DNA of 31,599 bases from CAZMJP01 sp964566895 (GCA_964566895.1 CAZMJP010000007.1:1-31599); one strand, 5' to 3'; counted from the first letter of the stretch, positions 6,748 through 15,201 are shown. Translations and numbers: made by a program. The notes: a model not told the origin generated them from the letters alone.

Positions 6748-7452
6748 ATGGGAGTATCGGAGGATAAAAACATAAAGGAAAAGGGAAATAAAAAGGTTTT
6801 TGTAGTGATACCGGCCTATAATGAGAGGAAAACTATTGTCGAGGTGATAAAGGGGGTCAAGCCGTTGGTTGACGAGATTATAGTCGTTGATGATGGGTCA
6901 ACCGACGATACTAGTCGGTTAGCTGAAGAACAAGGGGTGACGGTTCTGCGTCATTTTATCAATCGGGGACAAGGGGCGGCATTACAGACGGGCGATCAGT
7001 ATGCCTTAGACAAGGGAGCCGATATTATTGTTCACTTTGATGCCGATGGCCAGTTTTTGGCCAAGGAGATTGGAGATATTGTTGAGCCGATAAAATCGGG
7101 AGAAGCTGAGGCAGTTTTTGGTTCTCGTTTTTTAGGGAGAAAGTCAGACATTCCCTGGCTCAAAGAAAAAATTATTTTGCCCTTGGCCAAAATAGTAAAT
7201 AAGATATTTATCGGTAAAAGTTTAACTGATTCTCAGAGCGGTTTTCGGGCCTTATCAAAAAAGGCGGCTCGGCGAATTGAGATTGAAAACGACAAAATGG
7301 CCCATAATACTGAAATTCAAGGCAAAATTTTCAAAAATAATTTCAAAATTAAAGAAGTGCCGATAAATGTTATTTATCATAAGTTTGGGCAACGATTTAA
7401 AGGGGGGATTAGAATTGTCAAAGAGCTATTATTGGCCAAATTAATGGATTGA
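6748..7452 (+). CDS. Family 2 glycosyltransferase (dolichyl-phosphate mannose synthase-like)
   Basis: A 234-residue GT-A fold enzyme without membrane segments. It shows VFVVIPAYNERKTI at the N terminus, IIVVDDGSTDDT for nucleotide-sugar binding, the NRGQGAALQTG segment, and the metal-binding DxD in HFDADGQF. This is the pattern of DPM1-like enzymes that move a sugar from a nucleotide donor to a polyprenyl phosphate. The DUF2304 protein directly downstream is a frequent partner of such genes. TATAAT abuts the ATG at 6748, but as it touches the start codon it is unlikely to be this gene's promoter. Confidence 0.88.
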   Translation: MGVSEDKNIKEKGNKKVFVVIPAYNERKTIVEVIKGVKPLVDEIIVVDDGSTDDTSRLAEEQGVTVLRHFINRGQGAALQTGDQYALDKGADIIVHFDADGQFLAKEIGDIVEPIKSGEAEAVFGSRFLGRKSDIPWLKEKIILPLAKIVNKIFIGKSLTDSQSGFRALSKKAARRIEIENDKMAHNTEIQGKIFKNNFKIKEVPINVIYHKFGQRFKGGIRIVKELLLAKLMD

Positions 7453-7456
7453 ACTT

Positions 7457-7801
7457 ATGTTTCAGAGAATAATTGCTTTGATAATAATTGTTTTTTTCTT
7501 ATCTCGCCTTTTTTGGCAAAAAAAGAAAAAACAGATTGGGGGTAATGAGTTTGCTTTTTGGCTTGTCTTTTGGTTAGTGGTGGCTGGTTTAATTGTTTGT
7601 TTAAAGTGGATTGATAAATTGGTGGCTTCTTTAGGATTTTCCGCATCCGGGATAGAGATATTGCTTTATCTGGGGATTGCGGTTTTATTTTATTTTGTTT
7701 TTAGGTTTAGGTTAAGGTTAGAAAAAATAGAAAAAGATATTACAAAAATAGTTAGGGCCGTGGCTTTAAACGAAAAAAGAGATGGACCAAAAAACATTTG
7801 A
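7457..7801 (+). CDS. DUF2304-like membrane protein
   Basis: A 114-residue protein with a short N-terminal hydrophobic helix (IIALIIIVFFLSRLFW), two further membrane segments (FAFWLVFWLVVAGLIVC and IEILLYLGIAVLFYFVF) and a charged C-terminal helix (RLRLEKIEKDITKIVRAVAL). This order fits DUF2304, often encoded next to GT2 polyprenyl-phosphate glycosyltransferases as here (4-nt gap). It probably anchors or assists that enzyme; this is inference from context. Its 3' end overlaps lepB by 20 nt. Confidence 0.75.
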   Translation: MFQRIIALIIIVFFLSRLFWQKKKKQIGGNEFAFWLVFWLVVAGLIVCLKWIDKLVASLGFSASGIEILLYLGIAVLFYFVFRFRLRLEKIEKDITKIVRAVALNEKRDGPKNI

Positions 7802-8399
7802 TGCCCTTAAGAATTTGAGAGAAAGACGTGGGACTCTCGATTTGCCGCCCTTTTTAGCTTTTCTATTCGATTTAGTCAAACTGGTCGTTGTTGCTTTTAT
7901 TATTGTTTGGCCCATTCATTATTTTATTTTTCAGCCATTTTATGTTGTTGGCCCGTCAATGGAACCAAGTTTTTACGATAAAGAATATTTGATTATTGAG
8001 AAAATCAGTTATCGCCTGAATGATCCAGAAAGAGGCGAAGTGATTATTTTCCAATCGCCCTCCAGTTTGAAAGATTATTTAATCAAAAGAATAATTGCTT
8101 TGCCCGGCGAGAGAATTGTTATAAAAGAAGGGAAAATTTATATTTATAACAGTTTTTTGCCTCAGGGTTTTCTTGTGGATGGCGGCGGATATTTATTCCC
8201 CGGGACGACGACGCCGGGAGCGGTTGATTTAACCTTATCAAGCGATGAATATTATGTTTTAGGCGATAATCGGAATATGAGTTTGGATTCAAGATCGTTC
8301 GGTCCGGTTAAAAGAGAGTATATTACTGGGCGGGCCTGGTTTCGCGGTTGGCCATTTAGTAATATGGGGCTGATCAAGACACCAGTTTTTACTTACTAA
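7782..8399 (+). CDS. lepB: Signal peptidase I
   Basis: A 205-residue type I leader peptidase. One N-terminal membrane segment (about 28-50) precedes the catalytic domain. The nucleophile is S59 in GPSMEPSF and the general base K102 in YLIKRIIALPGE; YVLGDNRNMSLDSRSFGPV is the conserved box near the C terminus. It removes signal peptides from exported proteins such as the secreted 969-residue protein encoded at 27769-30678. ATG 7782 overlaps the DUF2304 gene by 20 nt, implying translational coupling. Confidence 0.95.
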   Translation: MDQKTFDALKNLRERRGTLDLPPFLAFLFDLVKLVVVAFIIVWPIHYFIFQPFYVVGPSMEPSFYDKEYLIIEKISYRLNDPERGEVIIFQSPSSLKDYLIKRIIALPGERIVIKEGKIYIYNSFLPQGFLVDGGGYLFPGTTTPGAVDLTLSSDEYYVLGDNRNMSLDSRSFGPVKREYITGRAWFRGWPFSNMGLIKTPVFTY

Positions 8400-8451
8400 T
8401 GCGGAACAAGGGAAATTTAATTTGTCTAAATTTATAACAGGATGGATTTAT

Positions 8452-9963
8452 ATGAAAAAAATTAAAAAAATAAAAAAACCGTCTCAAAAAGTTCGTCTAA
8501 AAAGAAAGTTAACTAAAAGAAGCGATATTCAAACCAATGAGGGGGTTTCTATCCCCGAGATCAAAATAAAACAGGAGGTCCAGATTTTGAGGGGTGTGCG
8601 GGATATTTTGCCGGATGAATTGGTATATTGGGATTATTTGTTAAAGAAATTAGTTAGTCTGGCTGAGGCTTACAGTTTTAAGGAGATTATTGTGCCCGTT
8701 CTTGAGAGACAATTGCTCTTTGAAAAATCCACCGGGATAACGACCGACTTGGTTGAAAAACAAATGTATCAATTTCGGGATAAGTCCGGCAATCAAGTGG
8801 TTCTTCGCCCTGAATTTACTCCGGGAGTAGCCCGGGCTTATCTTGAACACGGTATGTTTAATCTGCCGCAGCCGGTAAAATTATATTATTTCGGGCCTCT
8901 TTTCCGTTTTGAACGGCCGCAAGCCGGCCGAGGGAGACAGTTTCATCAGTTTGGGCTTGAAGTTTTGGGCTCAGCAGAGCCGGTAGTTGACGCTCAACTT
9001 ATTTTATTTTCTCAAAGTTTATTTAATAATTTAGACATTAAAGCAAACATTCAGGTTAATAGTTTAGGTTGTCCCACATGCCGAAAATCGTATCGTTCAA
9101 AGTTGATAAATTATTTCAAGTTTAAAAAGAAGTGGCTTTGCCCGGACTGTCAAAGGCGGTTGAATAAAAACCCCTTAAGAATTTTAGATTGTCAAAATAG
9201 CGGCTGCCGGAATTTGGTTCGGCAGGCGCCGCAATCGGTTGATGGCTTATGTGGCGATTGCCAGAATCATTTTATTAAAACCTTAGAGTATCTTGATGAG
9301 GCAAATGTCATCTATAGTTTGAACCCTTATTTAGTTAGGGGGTTGGATTATTACACTCGGACTGTGTTTGAATTTTATCCGGATCGCTCCGCTTTACAAA
9401 ATAAAATCCAAGAGAAGGGCGAAGCCGAAGTTAATTCTACTAAATCCGGCAAAGGTCTTCGTCTTTTGCCAAAAGGAGAGAAAAAACAGTTTAATAAAGC
9501 TGATTTTGAAATAAATATGCTAGGGTCTCAGAGCGCTTTAGGCGGAGGAGGGAGATACGACAATTTGATTGAGAGTTTAGGTGGACGGCCGACTCCGGCC
9601 TCTGGTTTGAGTTATGGTTTGGAAAGGATAATTGAAGAAGTTAAGATCCAGGGAGTCAAGGTTTCTAAAAGCAGGGGCCCGCAGATTTTTTTGGCTCAAA
9701 TAGGAGAAAGGTCATCCCGCCGAGCCTTAAAACTCTTTAACGAGTTACAAAAACAGGGTTTTAGGATAGCGGAAGACCTGACTAAAAACAGTTTAAAGAC
9801 TCAGATGGAGAGAGCTAATAAATTGGGCGTTAAATTGACTTTAATTCTTGGGCAGCAAGAAGTGATTGATAATACGGTTATTATTAGAAATATGAACACG
9901 GGAAATCAGGAGGTAGTTGACCAAGAGAAAATAGTTAAGGAGTTGAAAAAAAGACTAAGATGA
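8452..9963 (+). CDS. hisS: Histidyl-tRNA synthetase
   Basis: About 503 residues from ATG 8452, preferred over TTG 8422 because AGGATGG (8439-8445) lies just upstream. Class II motifs: LRGVRDILPDE, motif 2 YYFGPLFRFERPQAGRGRQFHQ, histidine-binding LVRGLDYYTRTVFEF, motif 3 ASGLSYGLERI, then the anticodon-binding domain. The paired-Cys segment (CPTC, CPDC, CQNSGC, CGDC) is usual in this family. Two oddities: a Lys-rich N-terminal extension of about 40 residues, and an extra stretch of about 35-40 residues between FEF and GSQSALGGGGRYD (about residues 309-355) whose DNA contains a hairpin at 9448-9470. It is linked to mtaB by an ATGA overlap. Confidence 0.95.
   Translation: MKKIKKIKKPSQKVRLKRKLTKRSDIQTNEGVSIPEIKIKQEVQILRGVRDILPDELVYWDYLLKKLVSLAEAYSFKEIIVPVLERQLLFEKSTGITTDLVEKQMYQFRDKSGNQVVLRPEFTPGVARAYLEHGMFNLPQPVKLYYFGPLFRFERPQAGRGRQFHQFGLEVLGSAEPVVDAQLILFSQSLFNNLDIKANIQVNSLGCPTCRKSYRSKLINYFKFKKKWLCPDCQRRLNKNPLRILDCQNSGCRNLVRQAPQSVDGLCGDCQNHFIKTLEYLDEANVIYSLNPYLVRGLDYYTRTVFEFYPDRSALQNKIQEKGEAEVNSTKSGKGLRLLPKGEKKQFNKADFEINMLGSQSALGGGGRYDNLIESLGGRPTPASGLSYGLERIIEEVKIQGVKVSKSRGPQIFLAQIGERSSRRALKLFNELQKQGFRIAEDLTKNSLKTQMERANKLGVKLTLILGQQEVIDNTVIIRNMNTGNQEVVDQEKIVKELKKRLR
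9448..9470. repeat. Palindromic segment inside the hisS insertion
   Basis: GGCAAAGG (9448-9455) pairs with TCTTTTGCC (9462-9470) over 8 bp with one G-U pair. It encodes part of a polar insertion that canonical HisRS lacks, so it may be a remnant of an in-frame palindromic insertion. Confidence 0.35.
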
Positions 9964-11222
9964 CTATAGGTTTTTGTACTTTCGGCTGTAAATTGAATCA
10001 AGCGGAGACAGAAGAGATAAAAGGAAAATTTAAGGAAAAAGGATGGCGGGTGGTCTCGCCGTTTCTGACCGCTGTCGATGTCGCGGTAATCAACGCTTGC
10101 GCTGTTACCCAAAAGGCGGAAAAAGAAGTCAGGCAGACTATTCACCGAATAAAACGTTTATTTCCCAAATCTTATTTGGTTGTGGTCGGTTGTTTTACCG
10201 AGCAAATGAAAATCCAAGAGCGGGCTAACGTTGATTCCTGGATTGATAATAGTAGAAAAGAGGACTTGGATAAACTAATCTTAAAAGAATTATTTGATAA
10301 TAAGTATTCACGACATCTTGATTTTAAGTTCCAGACGTTGAATTCCAGGCAAAAAAAAGACAGGACAAGGGCGTTGATTAAGATTCAATCCGGCTGCCGG
10401 CGGCGTTGCGCTTACTGCATCATTCCTTATTTACGAAAGAAAAATTATAGCAAGCCCTTAAGACAAGTTATCCGAGAGGTTAAGCAGAAGCAAAAGAAGG
10501 GATTTAAAGAATTTGTTTTGGTTGGAGTGGATATTAGCCAGTATAATGATCGCGGGAAAAATTTAGTAGATTTATTAAAAGAAATTTTAAGGCAAACCAC
10601 TATTTTAAGAGTCCGCCTTTCTTCTCTCTGGCCGACGGCGATCAGTGGCGAATTAATAGATTTGATTAAAAATAATGTTCGGATCTGCCCTCATCTTCAT
10701 TTGTCGGTGCAGTCGGCTTCTGATGAAATTTTAAGCAAAATGAATCGAAATTATAAGTTAGAAGAGCTGCGGAAAATTATTAAAAAATTAAAACAGATTC
10801 CGGGGATGAATTTAACCGCAGATGTTATTGTCGGTTTCCCCGGAGAAAGAGAGATAGATTTTAAACAAACGAGTGAGTTTATTAAATGGGCGGAGTTTTT
10901 GAAAGTCCATATTTTTAAGTTTTCGCCCCGTCCAGGGACTGAAACTTCTACTTTTGAAGGCGGTGTTTTAGATGAAATAAAACAAAAAAGATCTCGGATT
11001 TTAAGAAAATTGGAGCAAAAAGTATCTGGACAAGCGAGAAAGAGATATCTTAATCAGACTTTACCGGTTTTATTTGAGGCAGAACAAAATTCTTATTGGT
11101 CCGGTTTAACAGCGAATTATTTGAAAATCTTTGCTAAAAGCGAAAGGAATTTGACTAATCAAATAATTAAAGTTAGGTTAGTTGGATTGCATAAGGATGG
11201 GATAATGGGTGAGATTGTTTAA
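9960..11222 (+). CDS. mtaB: MtaB-like tRNA methylthiotransferase (ms2t6A37)
   Basis: A 420-residue radical-SAM methylthiotransferase. The N-terminal UPF0004 domain has FGCKLNQAE, INACAVTQKAE and VVGCFTE Cys residues for the auxiliary cluster; the radical-SAM triad is C146, C150, C153 (CRRRCAYC); LSVQSASDEIL, MNRNYKLEEL and IVGFPGE follow, then a C-terminal TRAM-like region. CKLNQ and AVTQKAE rather than CQMN and SVRQ favour MtaB over MiaB, whose separate gene lies at 26232-27596. It modifies t6A37 of ANN-decoding tRNAs. ATG 9960 overlaps the hisS stop. Confidence 0.88.
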   Translation: MTIGFCTFGCKLNQAETEEIKGKFKEKGWRVVSPFLTAVDVAVINACAVTQKAEKEVRQTIHRIKRLFPKSYLVVVGCFTEQMKIQERANVDSWIDNSRKEDLDKLILKELFDNKYSRHLDFKFQTLNSRQKKDRTRALIKIQSGCRRRCAYCIIPYLRKKNYSKPLRQVIREVKQKQKKGFKEFVLVGVDISQYNDRGKNLVDLLKEILRQTTILRVRLSSLWPTAISGELIDLIKNNVRICPHLHLSVQSASDEILSKMNRNYKLEELRKIIKKLKQIPGMNLTADVIVGFPGEREIDFKQTSEFIKWAEFLKVHIFKFSPRPGTETSTFEGGVLDEIKQKRSRILRKLEQKVSGQARKRYLNQTLPVLFEAEQNSYWSGLTANYLKIFAKSERNLTNQIIKVRLVGLHKDGIMGEIV

Positions 11223-11243
11223 TTAGATTTAATATAAAATTAT

Positions 11244-11495
11244 ATGGCTAAATTTAAAAGAATTTTTAAAACGGGAGTTTTGGGGACTATTTTTGGGGTA
11301 ATTTTGGGCGTGCTTTTTGCCAAAAAATCAGGCCAGAAAACCCGGGAAGAATTAAAGCGAAAATTCGGTCCGACTAAAGATAAATTGGTTGACGCGGTTA
11401 AAAAAACCGCCGAAGACGCTAAGGGGGTTAAGCAGGAGATAGAAGAGGGAGTTAAAGAAATTAAGGACATATTTAAAGAAGGAGAGGGAAAATAG
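11244..11495 (+). CDS. YtxH-like small membrane protein
   Basis: An 83-residue protein with one N-terminal membrane segment containing GVLGTIFGVILGVLFAKKSG, then a long charged amphipathic helix (KTREELKRKFGPTKDKLVDA and VKQEIEEGVKEIKDIFKEG). This is the layout of YtxH-family proteins, whose role is unclear and which are linked to stress or envelope functions in Firmicutes. A TATAAA (11233-11238) lies 5 nt before the ATG, and there is no ribosome-binding site. Confidence 0.7.
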   Translation: MAKFKRIFKTGVLGTIFGVILGVLFAKKSGQKTREELKRKFGPTKDKLVDAVKKTAEDAKGVKQEIEEGVKEIKDIFKEGEGK

Positions 11496-11554
11496 AATTA
11501 ACCTAATTAACCTTGGAAAGTGGATTTTTTAGATTTATTTTTTAAGTGTTATAT

Positions 11555-11785
11555 ATGCCAAAATATAGAGTTACAGTGGACGAAAATAAGTGTATTGGGT
11601 GCGGAAGTTGTTCCGCTGTTTGCCCGGCTAATTTTGAAATGACTGCCGGTGGAAAAGCAAAGTCCATTAAACAAGAAATAGAAAGCATGGGGTGCAACCA
11701 ATTAGCCGCAGAGAGTTGCCCGGTAGAGGCTATTAGAATTGATCCCATAGTTGCTCTTCCTCAACGGGAATCAAATAATGGCTAG
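11555..11785 (+). CDS. Single-cluster [4Fe-4S] ferredoxin
   Basis: A 76-residue protein from ATG 11555 (an in-frame GTG at 11546 is less likely). The ligands C13, C16, C19 (CIGCGSC) with C55 (ESCPVEAI) bind one [4Fe-4S] cluster; C23 and C47 sit where monocluster ferredoxins such as that of Thermotoga place a disulfide or remnant second-cluster ligands. It is a small soluble electron carrier. Radical-SAM enzymes in the window (MtaB, MiaB) need reductants, so it could serve them; that is inference. Confidence 0.9.
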   Translation: MPKYRVTVDENKCIGCGSCSAVCPANFEMTAGGKAKSIKQEIESMGCNQLAAESCPVEAIRIDPIVALPQRESNNG

Positions 11786-11805
11786 TAGTCAAAAGTGGAG
11801 TGTTT

Positions 11806-12204
11806 ATGCTTATTGAAGTCAATAAATTAGTAGTTTGCCGGTTAAATAGGAAATTGATTAAGTCGGCCTTGAGTCAAGCGTATAAAATTGCTAAATCCAG
11901 AAAGAAAATAAATATGATTTCAGTTGCTTTGGTTGATAAGAAGGCGATCAGGATTCTTAATAGAAAATACCGTCGGGTTGATAAAGTAACCGATGTTTTA
12001 GCTTTCGATGATCCGGCAGAAATAGTTATCTGTCGGGATCAATTAGTTCGACAGGCTGAAGAACAAAAACATGGTCAAAACAGAGAACTGATTATTTTGC
12101 TAATTCATGGTTTACTTCATATTTTAGGGTATGACCACCGGTTCAAAAAAGATAAGATGAAAATGAGGAGGATGGAGGAAAAGATATTACAATTGATTGG
12201 TTAA
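11806..12204 (+). CDS. ybeY: Endoribonuclease YbeY
   Basis: A 132-residue protein. ATG 11806 is chosen over GTG 11800 because GTGGAG (11795-11800) sits 5 nt before it. The zinc-binding signature HGLLHILGYDH and the upstream LNRKYRRVDKVTDVLAF box are diagnostic of YbeY, an endoribonuclease for 16S rRNA 3'-end maturation and ribosome quality control. It lies just after the ferredoxin gene. Confidence 0.93.
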   Translation: MLIEVNKLVVCRLNRKLIKSALSQAYKIAKSRKKINMISVALVDKKAIRILNRKYRRVDKVTDVLAFDDPAEIVICRDQLVRQAEEQKHGQNRELIILLIHGLLHILGYDHRFKKDKMKMRRMEEKILQLIG

Positions 12205-12233
12205 AGTGTTTTTAATCAAGAGAATTTAATGAT

Positions 12234-12262
12234 TTCACAAAATAGAGGATTTATGTTAAACT
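12234..12262 (+). promoter_or_regulatory. Probable ftsA promoter
   Basis: TTCACA (12234-12239) and TAAACT (12257-12262) are 17 bp apart and TGT precedes the -10. Transcription would start about 24 nt before the ftsA ATG. The -10 has two mismatches to consensus. Confidence 0.45.
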
Positions 12263-12292
12263 ACTAGATTAGAGCCTTTTTAAGTTGAATTT

Positions 12293-13522
12293 ATGAGTAA
12301 ACAGAAAATTATTACCGGTATTGACCTTGGTTCTCGGACAATTAGAATTGCTGTCGGGCAGATTCAGTCTAATGGAGATTTGCATATTATTGGTTTGAGT
12401 GAAGGGTCTTCAGAAGGGATTAGCAAGGGGGTGATTGTTAATATCGAGGACACGGTCTCGAGTATTTCAGCTTGCGTTGAAAAAGTTGAGAGATCTATTG
12501 GTTTGCCCATAGAGCACGCTTATATTGGTATTTCCGGCAGCCATATTGTTTCACAAGAGACCCGCGGAGTGGTGGCTATTTCCCGAACCGATGGCGAGAT
12601 TAAACAGGATGACGTAGAAAGAGTTTTAGATGCGGCTAAAGATGTGGCTACCCCGGCTAATTATGAAATACTTCATGTTTTGCCGCGAAGTTTTTCTGTG
12701 GATAACCAACCCGGGATCATGGACCCCATTGGGATGACGGGGGTTCGTTTAGAGGTTGAGGCGCAAATTATATTAGGGTTTTCCAATCAAATTAAGAATT
12801 TAACTAAGTCATTCTACCGGGCGGGTATTGGCATTGATGAGTTGGTTTTTGCGGTTTTGGCCACCGCCGAGGTAGTCCTAGATAAGAGACAAAAGGAACT
12901 GGGCGTTTTATTGGTTAATTTAGGCGAAACGACGACTAGCGTTGCCGTGTTTGAAGAAGGCGATATTTTAACGGCCAAGGTCTTGCCAATTGGCGCCAGG
13001 CATATCACCTCTGATATTGCTATTGGACTACGTCTTCCTATAGATTTAGCCGAAATAGTCAAACTAAATTACGGGACTTCGTTACCGAATAAGGTAAGCA
13101 AAAGTGAACAGATTGATTTTAAGGATTTAGACAGCAAAGAGGAAGGAAAGGCCTCGAAAAAAGAAGTGGCTAAAATTATTGAAGGTAGGTGCGGGGATAT
13201 TTTTAAAGTTGTTGATGATGAATTAGCAAAAATTGACCGAAGAGGGAAGTTACCGGCTGGGGTGGTTTTAACCGGGGCAGGGGCCAGGTTAGACGGTTTA
13301 GTTGAAACAGCTAAAAAGGTCTTTAAAATTCCGGCCTCTATAGGTTTGCCGCAAGGACTTGTCAGCACGGTAGACGAAACGCTTGACGTTAGTTTTTCAA
13401 CCGCTCTCGGTTTAGTCTTATGGGGGAAACGGCCAATAGACAATAGAAAAGTTAAGTTAAATTCTGGGGCGGGATTTAGTTTAAAATTGAAAAATTGGCT
13501 TAAAAATTTATTGCCGTATTGA
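12293..13522 (+). CDS. ftsA: Cell division protein FtsA
   Basis: A 409-residue actin-like ATPase that tethers FtsZ to the membrane. The phosphate-1 motif is GIDLGSRTIRIAVGQ; the SHS2-type 1C domain includes VEKVERSIGLPIEHAYIGIS; the adenosine region is VVLTGAGARLDGLVE; and a C-terminal amphipathic helix (FSLKLKNWLKNLLPY) matches the membrane-targeting sequence. Full family length. The usual downstream partner ftsZ is absent; a small unknown gene follows instead. There is no Shine-Dalgarno sequence before ATG 12293. Confidence 0.95.
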   Translation: MSKQKIITGIDLGSRTIRIAVGQIQSNGDLHIIGLSEGSSEGISKGVIVNIEDTVSSISACVEKVERSIGLPIEHAYIGISGSHIVSQETRGVVAISRTDGEIKQDDVERVLDAAKDVATPANYEILHVLPRSFSVDNQPGIMDPIGMTGVRLEVEAQIILGFSNQIKNLTKSFYRAGIGIDELVFAVLATAEVVLDKRQKELGVLLVNLGETTTSVAVFEEGDILTAKVLPIGARHITSDIAIGLRLPIDLAEIVKLNYGTSLPNKVSKSEQIDFKDLDSKEEGKASKKEVAKIIEGRCGDIFKVVDDELAKIDRRGKLPAGVVLTGAGARLDGLVETAKKVFKIPASIGLPQGLVSTVDETLDVSFSTALGLVLWGKRPIDNRKVKLNSGAGFSLKLKNWLKNLLPY

Positions 13523-13577
13523 AAATTAACGAATCGACACGAATTTTAGAACGAGTAAATGCGAATTATGAATTTGT

Positions 13578-13901
13578 ATGCAATTTAAGCCACCTAAAAA
13601 TGACGATAAAATTATTTGGACTAGACACGTTGTTTCTAAAATGCGTCAGTATGGTTTGTCAGAGACGCGTCTTCGATATTTACTTAGACATTATCAACGA
13701 TTAGAAAAAGGGATTGCCCCGGGGACTATTGCCGTTATGCGGTCGGCGGAGACAAAAAAACACCCAAGCGAGGTTTGGTTAATGTATCAAGCAGTCGAAG
13801 GCCGGATAAAAATAATTACTGCTTGGCGTTATCCGGGCGTTAGTTCGGAAGGGGAGGGGGTTCCTATTCCCGAAGATATTGTTAAAGAATTAACTCCTTG
13901 A
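13578..13901 (+). CDS. Small hypothetical protein, possibly DUF4258-like
   Basis: A 107-residue soluble protein. WTRHVVSKMRQYGLSETRLRYLLRHYQR resembles the start of DUF4258-type proteins (His, then a short basic helix), followed by beta-rich EVWLMYQAVEGRIKIITAWRYPG and a C-terminal IPEDIVKELTP. Assignment is by resemblance only. Some related small folds are toxin-like, but no antitoxin partner is evident. It occupies the place where ftsZ is often found. The preceding 55-nt spacer contains several CGAAT words. Confidence 0.55.
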   Translation: MQFKPPKNDDKIIWTRHVVSKMRQYGLSETRLRYLLRHYQRLEKGIAPGTIAVMRSAETKKHPSEVWLMYQAVEGRIKIITAWRYPGVSSEGEGVPIPEDIVKELTP

Positions 13902-13945
13902 GGAAATTTGCCTCATTAGAAATTTCATATTAAGGAGATTTTTTT

Positions 13946-13966
13946 ATGGGAGGTAGAGTAATTTAA
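13946..13966 (+). other. Six-codon open frame with a strong ribosome-binding site (possible leader peptide)
   Basis: AAGGAG (13932-13937) precedes an ATG at 13946; the frame is M-G-G-R-V-I then TAA at 13964-13966. Its own codons spell GGAGGT, another anti-SD match. It ends 22 nt before the GTG of the amino-acid permease. Strong SD sequences are rare here, so this may be a translated leader; it could also be chance. Confidence 0.3.
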
Positions 13967-13972
13967 TTTATA

Positions 13973-13983
13973 TATAATATAAT
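13973..13983 (+). promoter_or_regulatory. Tandem -10 boxes before the permease
   Basis: Two overlapping TATAAT hexamers (13973-13978 and 13978-13983) lie 10 and 5 nt before the GTG start at 13989. No clear -35 exists. Together with the lack of a ribosome-binding site next to GTG, this suggests a leaderless or near-leaderless transcript. Confidence 0.4.
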
Positions 13984-13988
13984 TAGGT

Positions 13989-15116
13989 GTGAAGAGAAAG
14001 ATTGATTTTATCAAAGCATTGGCTGTTTTTGGAGGGACCGTGTTAGGAGTGGGTATTTTTGGTTTGCCCTATATTGCTCTCCAAACTGGATTTTTTGTTT
14101 TGGTTTTATATTTTTTATTTGGGGTGGGAGTGGCGATTACAATTCATTATTTTTTGGGCGAAGTAGCTCGTGACACTCAACGAATAGCCAGAATACCTGG
14201 TTACGCTGAAGAATATTTGGGGCAGAGAGCAAAAAAGTTTAGTTTGATTGTTTCCTCGGCGGGATTAGCCGGCGCTTTATTGGCTTATCTTATTTTAGGC
14301 AGTCAATTTTTATATTTATTTTTATCTCCTTTTCTCGGCGGGTCGTTTTTATTCTATCTGTTAGTTTTCTTTGTCGCCGGTTCATTTTTGATTTATCGCG
14401 GCATTGAAACGATAGCTTCGTTTCAATTGGTTATTCAAGCCGTTCTTATTTTTCTTTTATTGTTTTTCTTTTTTAAGGCTTTTCCCTTTTTAAATTTAGA
14501 AAATTTATTTACTTTCGACGTTCGGTCGGTAGTTTTGCCTTATGGAGCGGTCTTATTTTCTTTATGGGGAATTGCTCTTGTCCCAGAGGTGAAAGAGATG
14601 GTTGAACGCGATAGAAAGAGATTGTTAGCTGTGATAGCTTCGGGAATTATTATTGTTGCTCTTTGTTATATCTTTTTTACTTTTATCGTTCTTGGAGCCA
14701 GTGGGGCTGGCACAAGCAGAGATGCTATTTCGGGATTTAGCAAGAGTATTGGTAACAAAATAATTAACCTAGGTTTTATCTTTGGGTTGATTGCTACCTT
14801 TACCTCTTTTATTACCCTTGGGTTGACTCTCAAAAAAATTTTTTGGTATGATTTAAAATTACCCCAGAATATCTCTTGTTTGATTGCTTGCTTTGCTCCG
14901 TTGATTTTATTTTTATTTGGACTAAGAGATTTTATTGATGTTATTGGTTTAACTGGGGCAATTTTCTTGGGTATGGAGGGGATTATAGTAATTTTAATCT
15001 ATCGCAGTTTTCTCAAAAAGAGATTTCAACGTCAAGCCGGATTTCATACTTATTTTTTAATTTTTTTGCTCTTAGCCGGCATGGTTACAGAGTTAATCTA
15101 TTTTTTCCTGCGATGA
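13989..15116 (+). CDS. Amino-acid permease (APC superfamily, aromatic amino-acid/HAAAP-like)
   Basis: A 375-residue membrane protein with about 10-11 predicted helices. The first helix contains GGTVLGVGIFGLPYIALQTG, the broken-helix substrate-binding motif (G-x-G-I/F-G-x-P) of amino-acid/polyamine transporters; overall length and order resemble the tyrosine/tryptophan permease group. The substrate cannot be named. The start is GTG 13989 with no SD sequence. A transporter fits an organism likely to import amino acids. Confidence 0.8.
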   Translation: MKRKIDFIKALAVFGGTVLGVGIFGLPYIALQTGFFVLVLYFLFGVGVAITIHYFLGEVARDTQRIARIPGYAEEYLGQRAKKFSLIVSSAGLAGALLAYLILGSQFLYLFLSPFLGGSFLFYLLVFFVAGSFLIYRGIETIASFQLVIQAVLIFLLLFFFFKAFPFLNLENLFTFDVRSVVLPYGAVLFSLWGIALVPEVKEMVERDRKRLLAVIASGIIIVALCYIFFTFIVLGASGAGTSRDAISGFSKSIGNKIINLGFIFGLIATFTSFITLGLTLKKIFWYDLKLPQNISCLIACFAPLILFLFGLRDFIDVIGLTGAIFLGMEGIIVILIYRSFLKKRFQRQAGFHTYFLIFLLLAGMVTELIYFFLR

Positions 15117-15201
15117 CTCGTCAACGAATAGTCAAATAAAATAGATAATTTTTTGGGGAAAATTTAAGACGATAATAAAAAACTAAAATTTATAAGGGAA
15201 T

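Noticed and set aside
13519..13704. 61-codon open frame overlapping the end of ftsA
   Set aside because: It is out of frame with, and mostly covered by, the better-supported 107-residue gene at 13578-13901.
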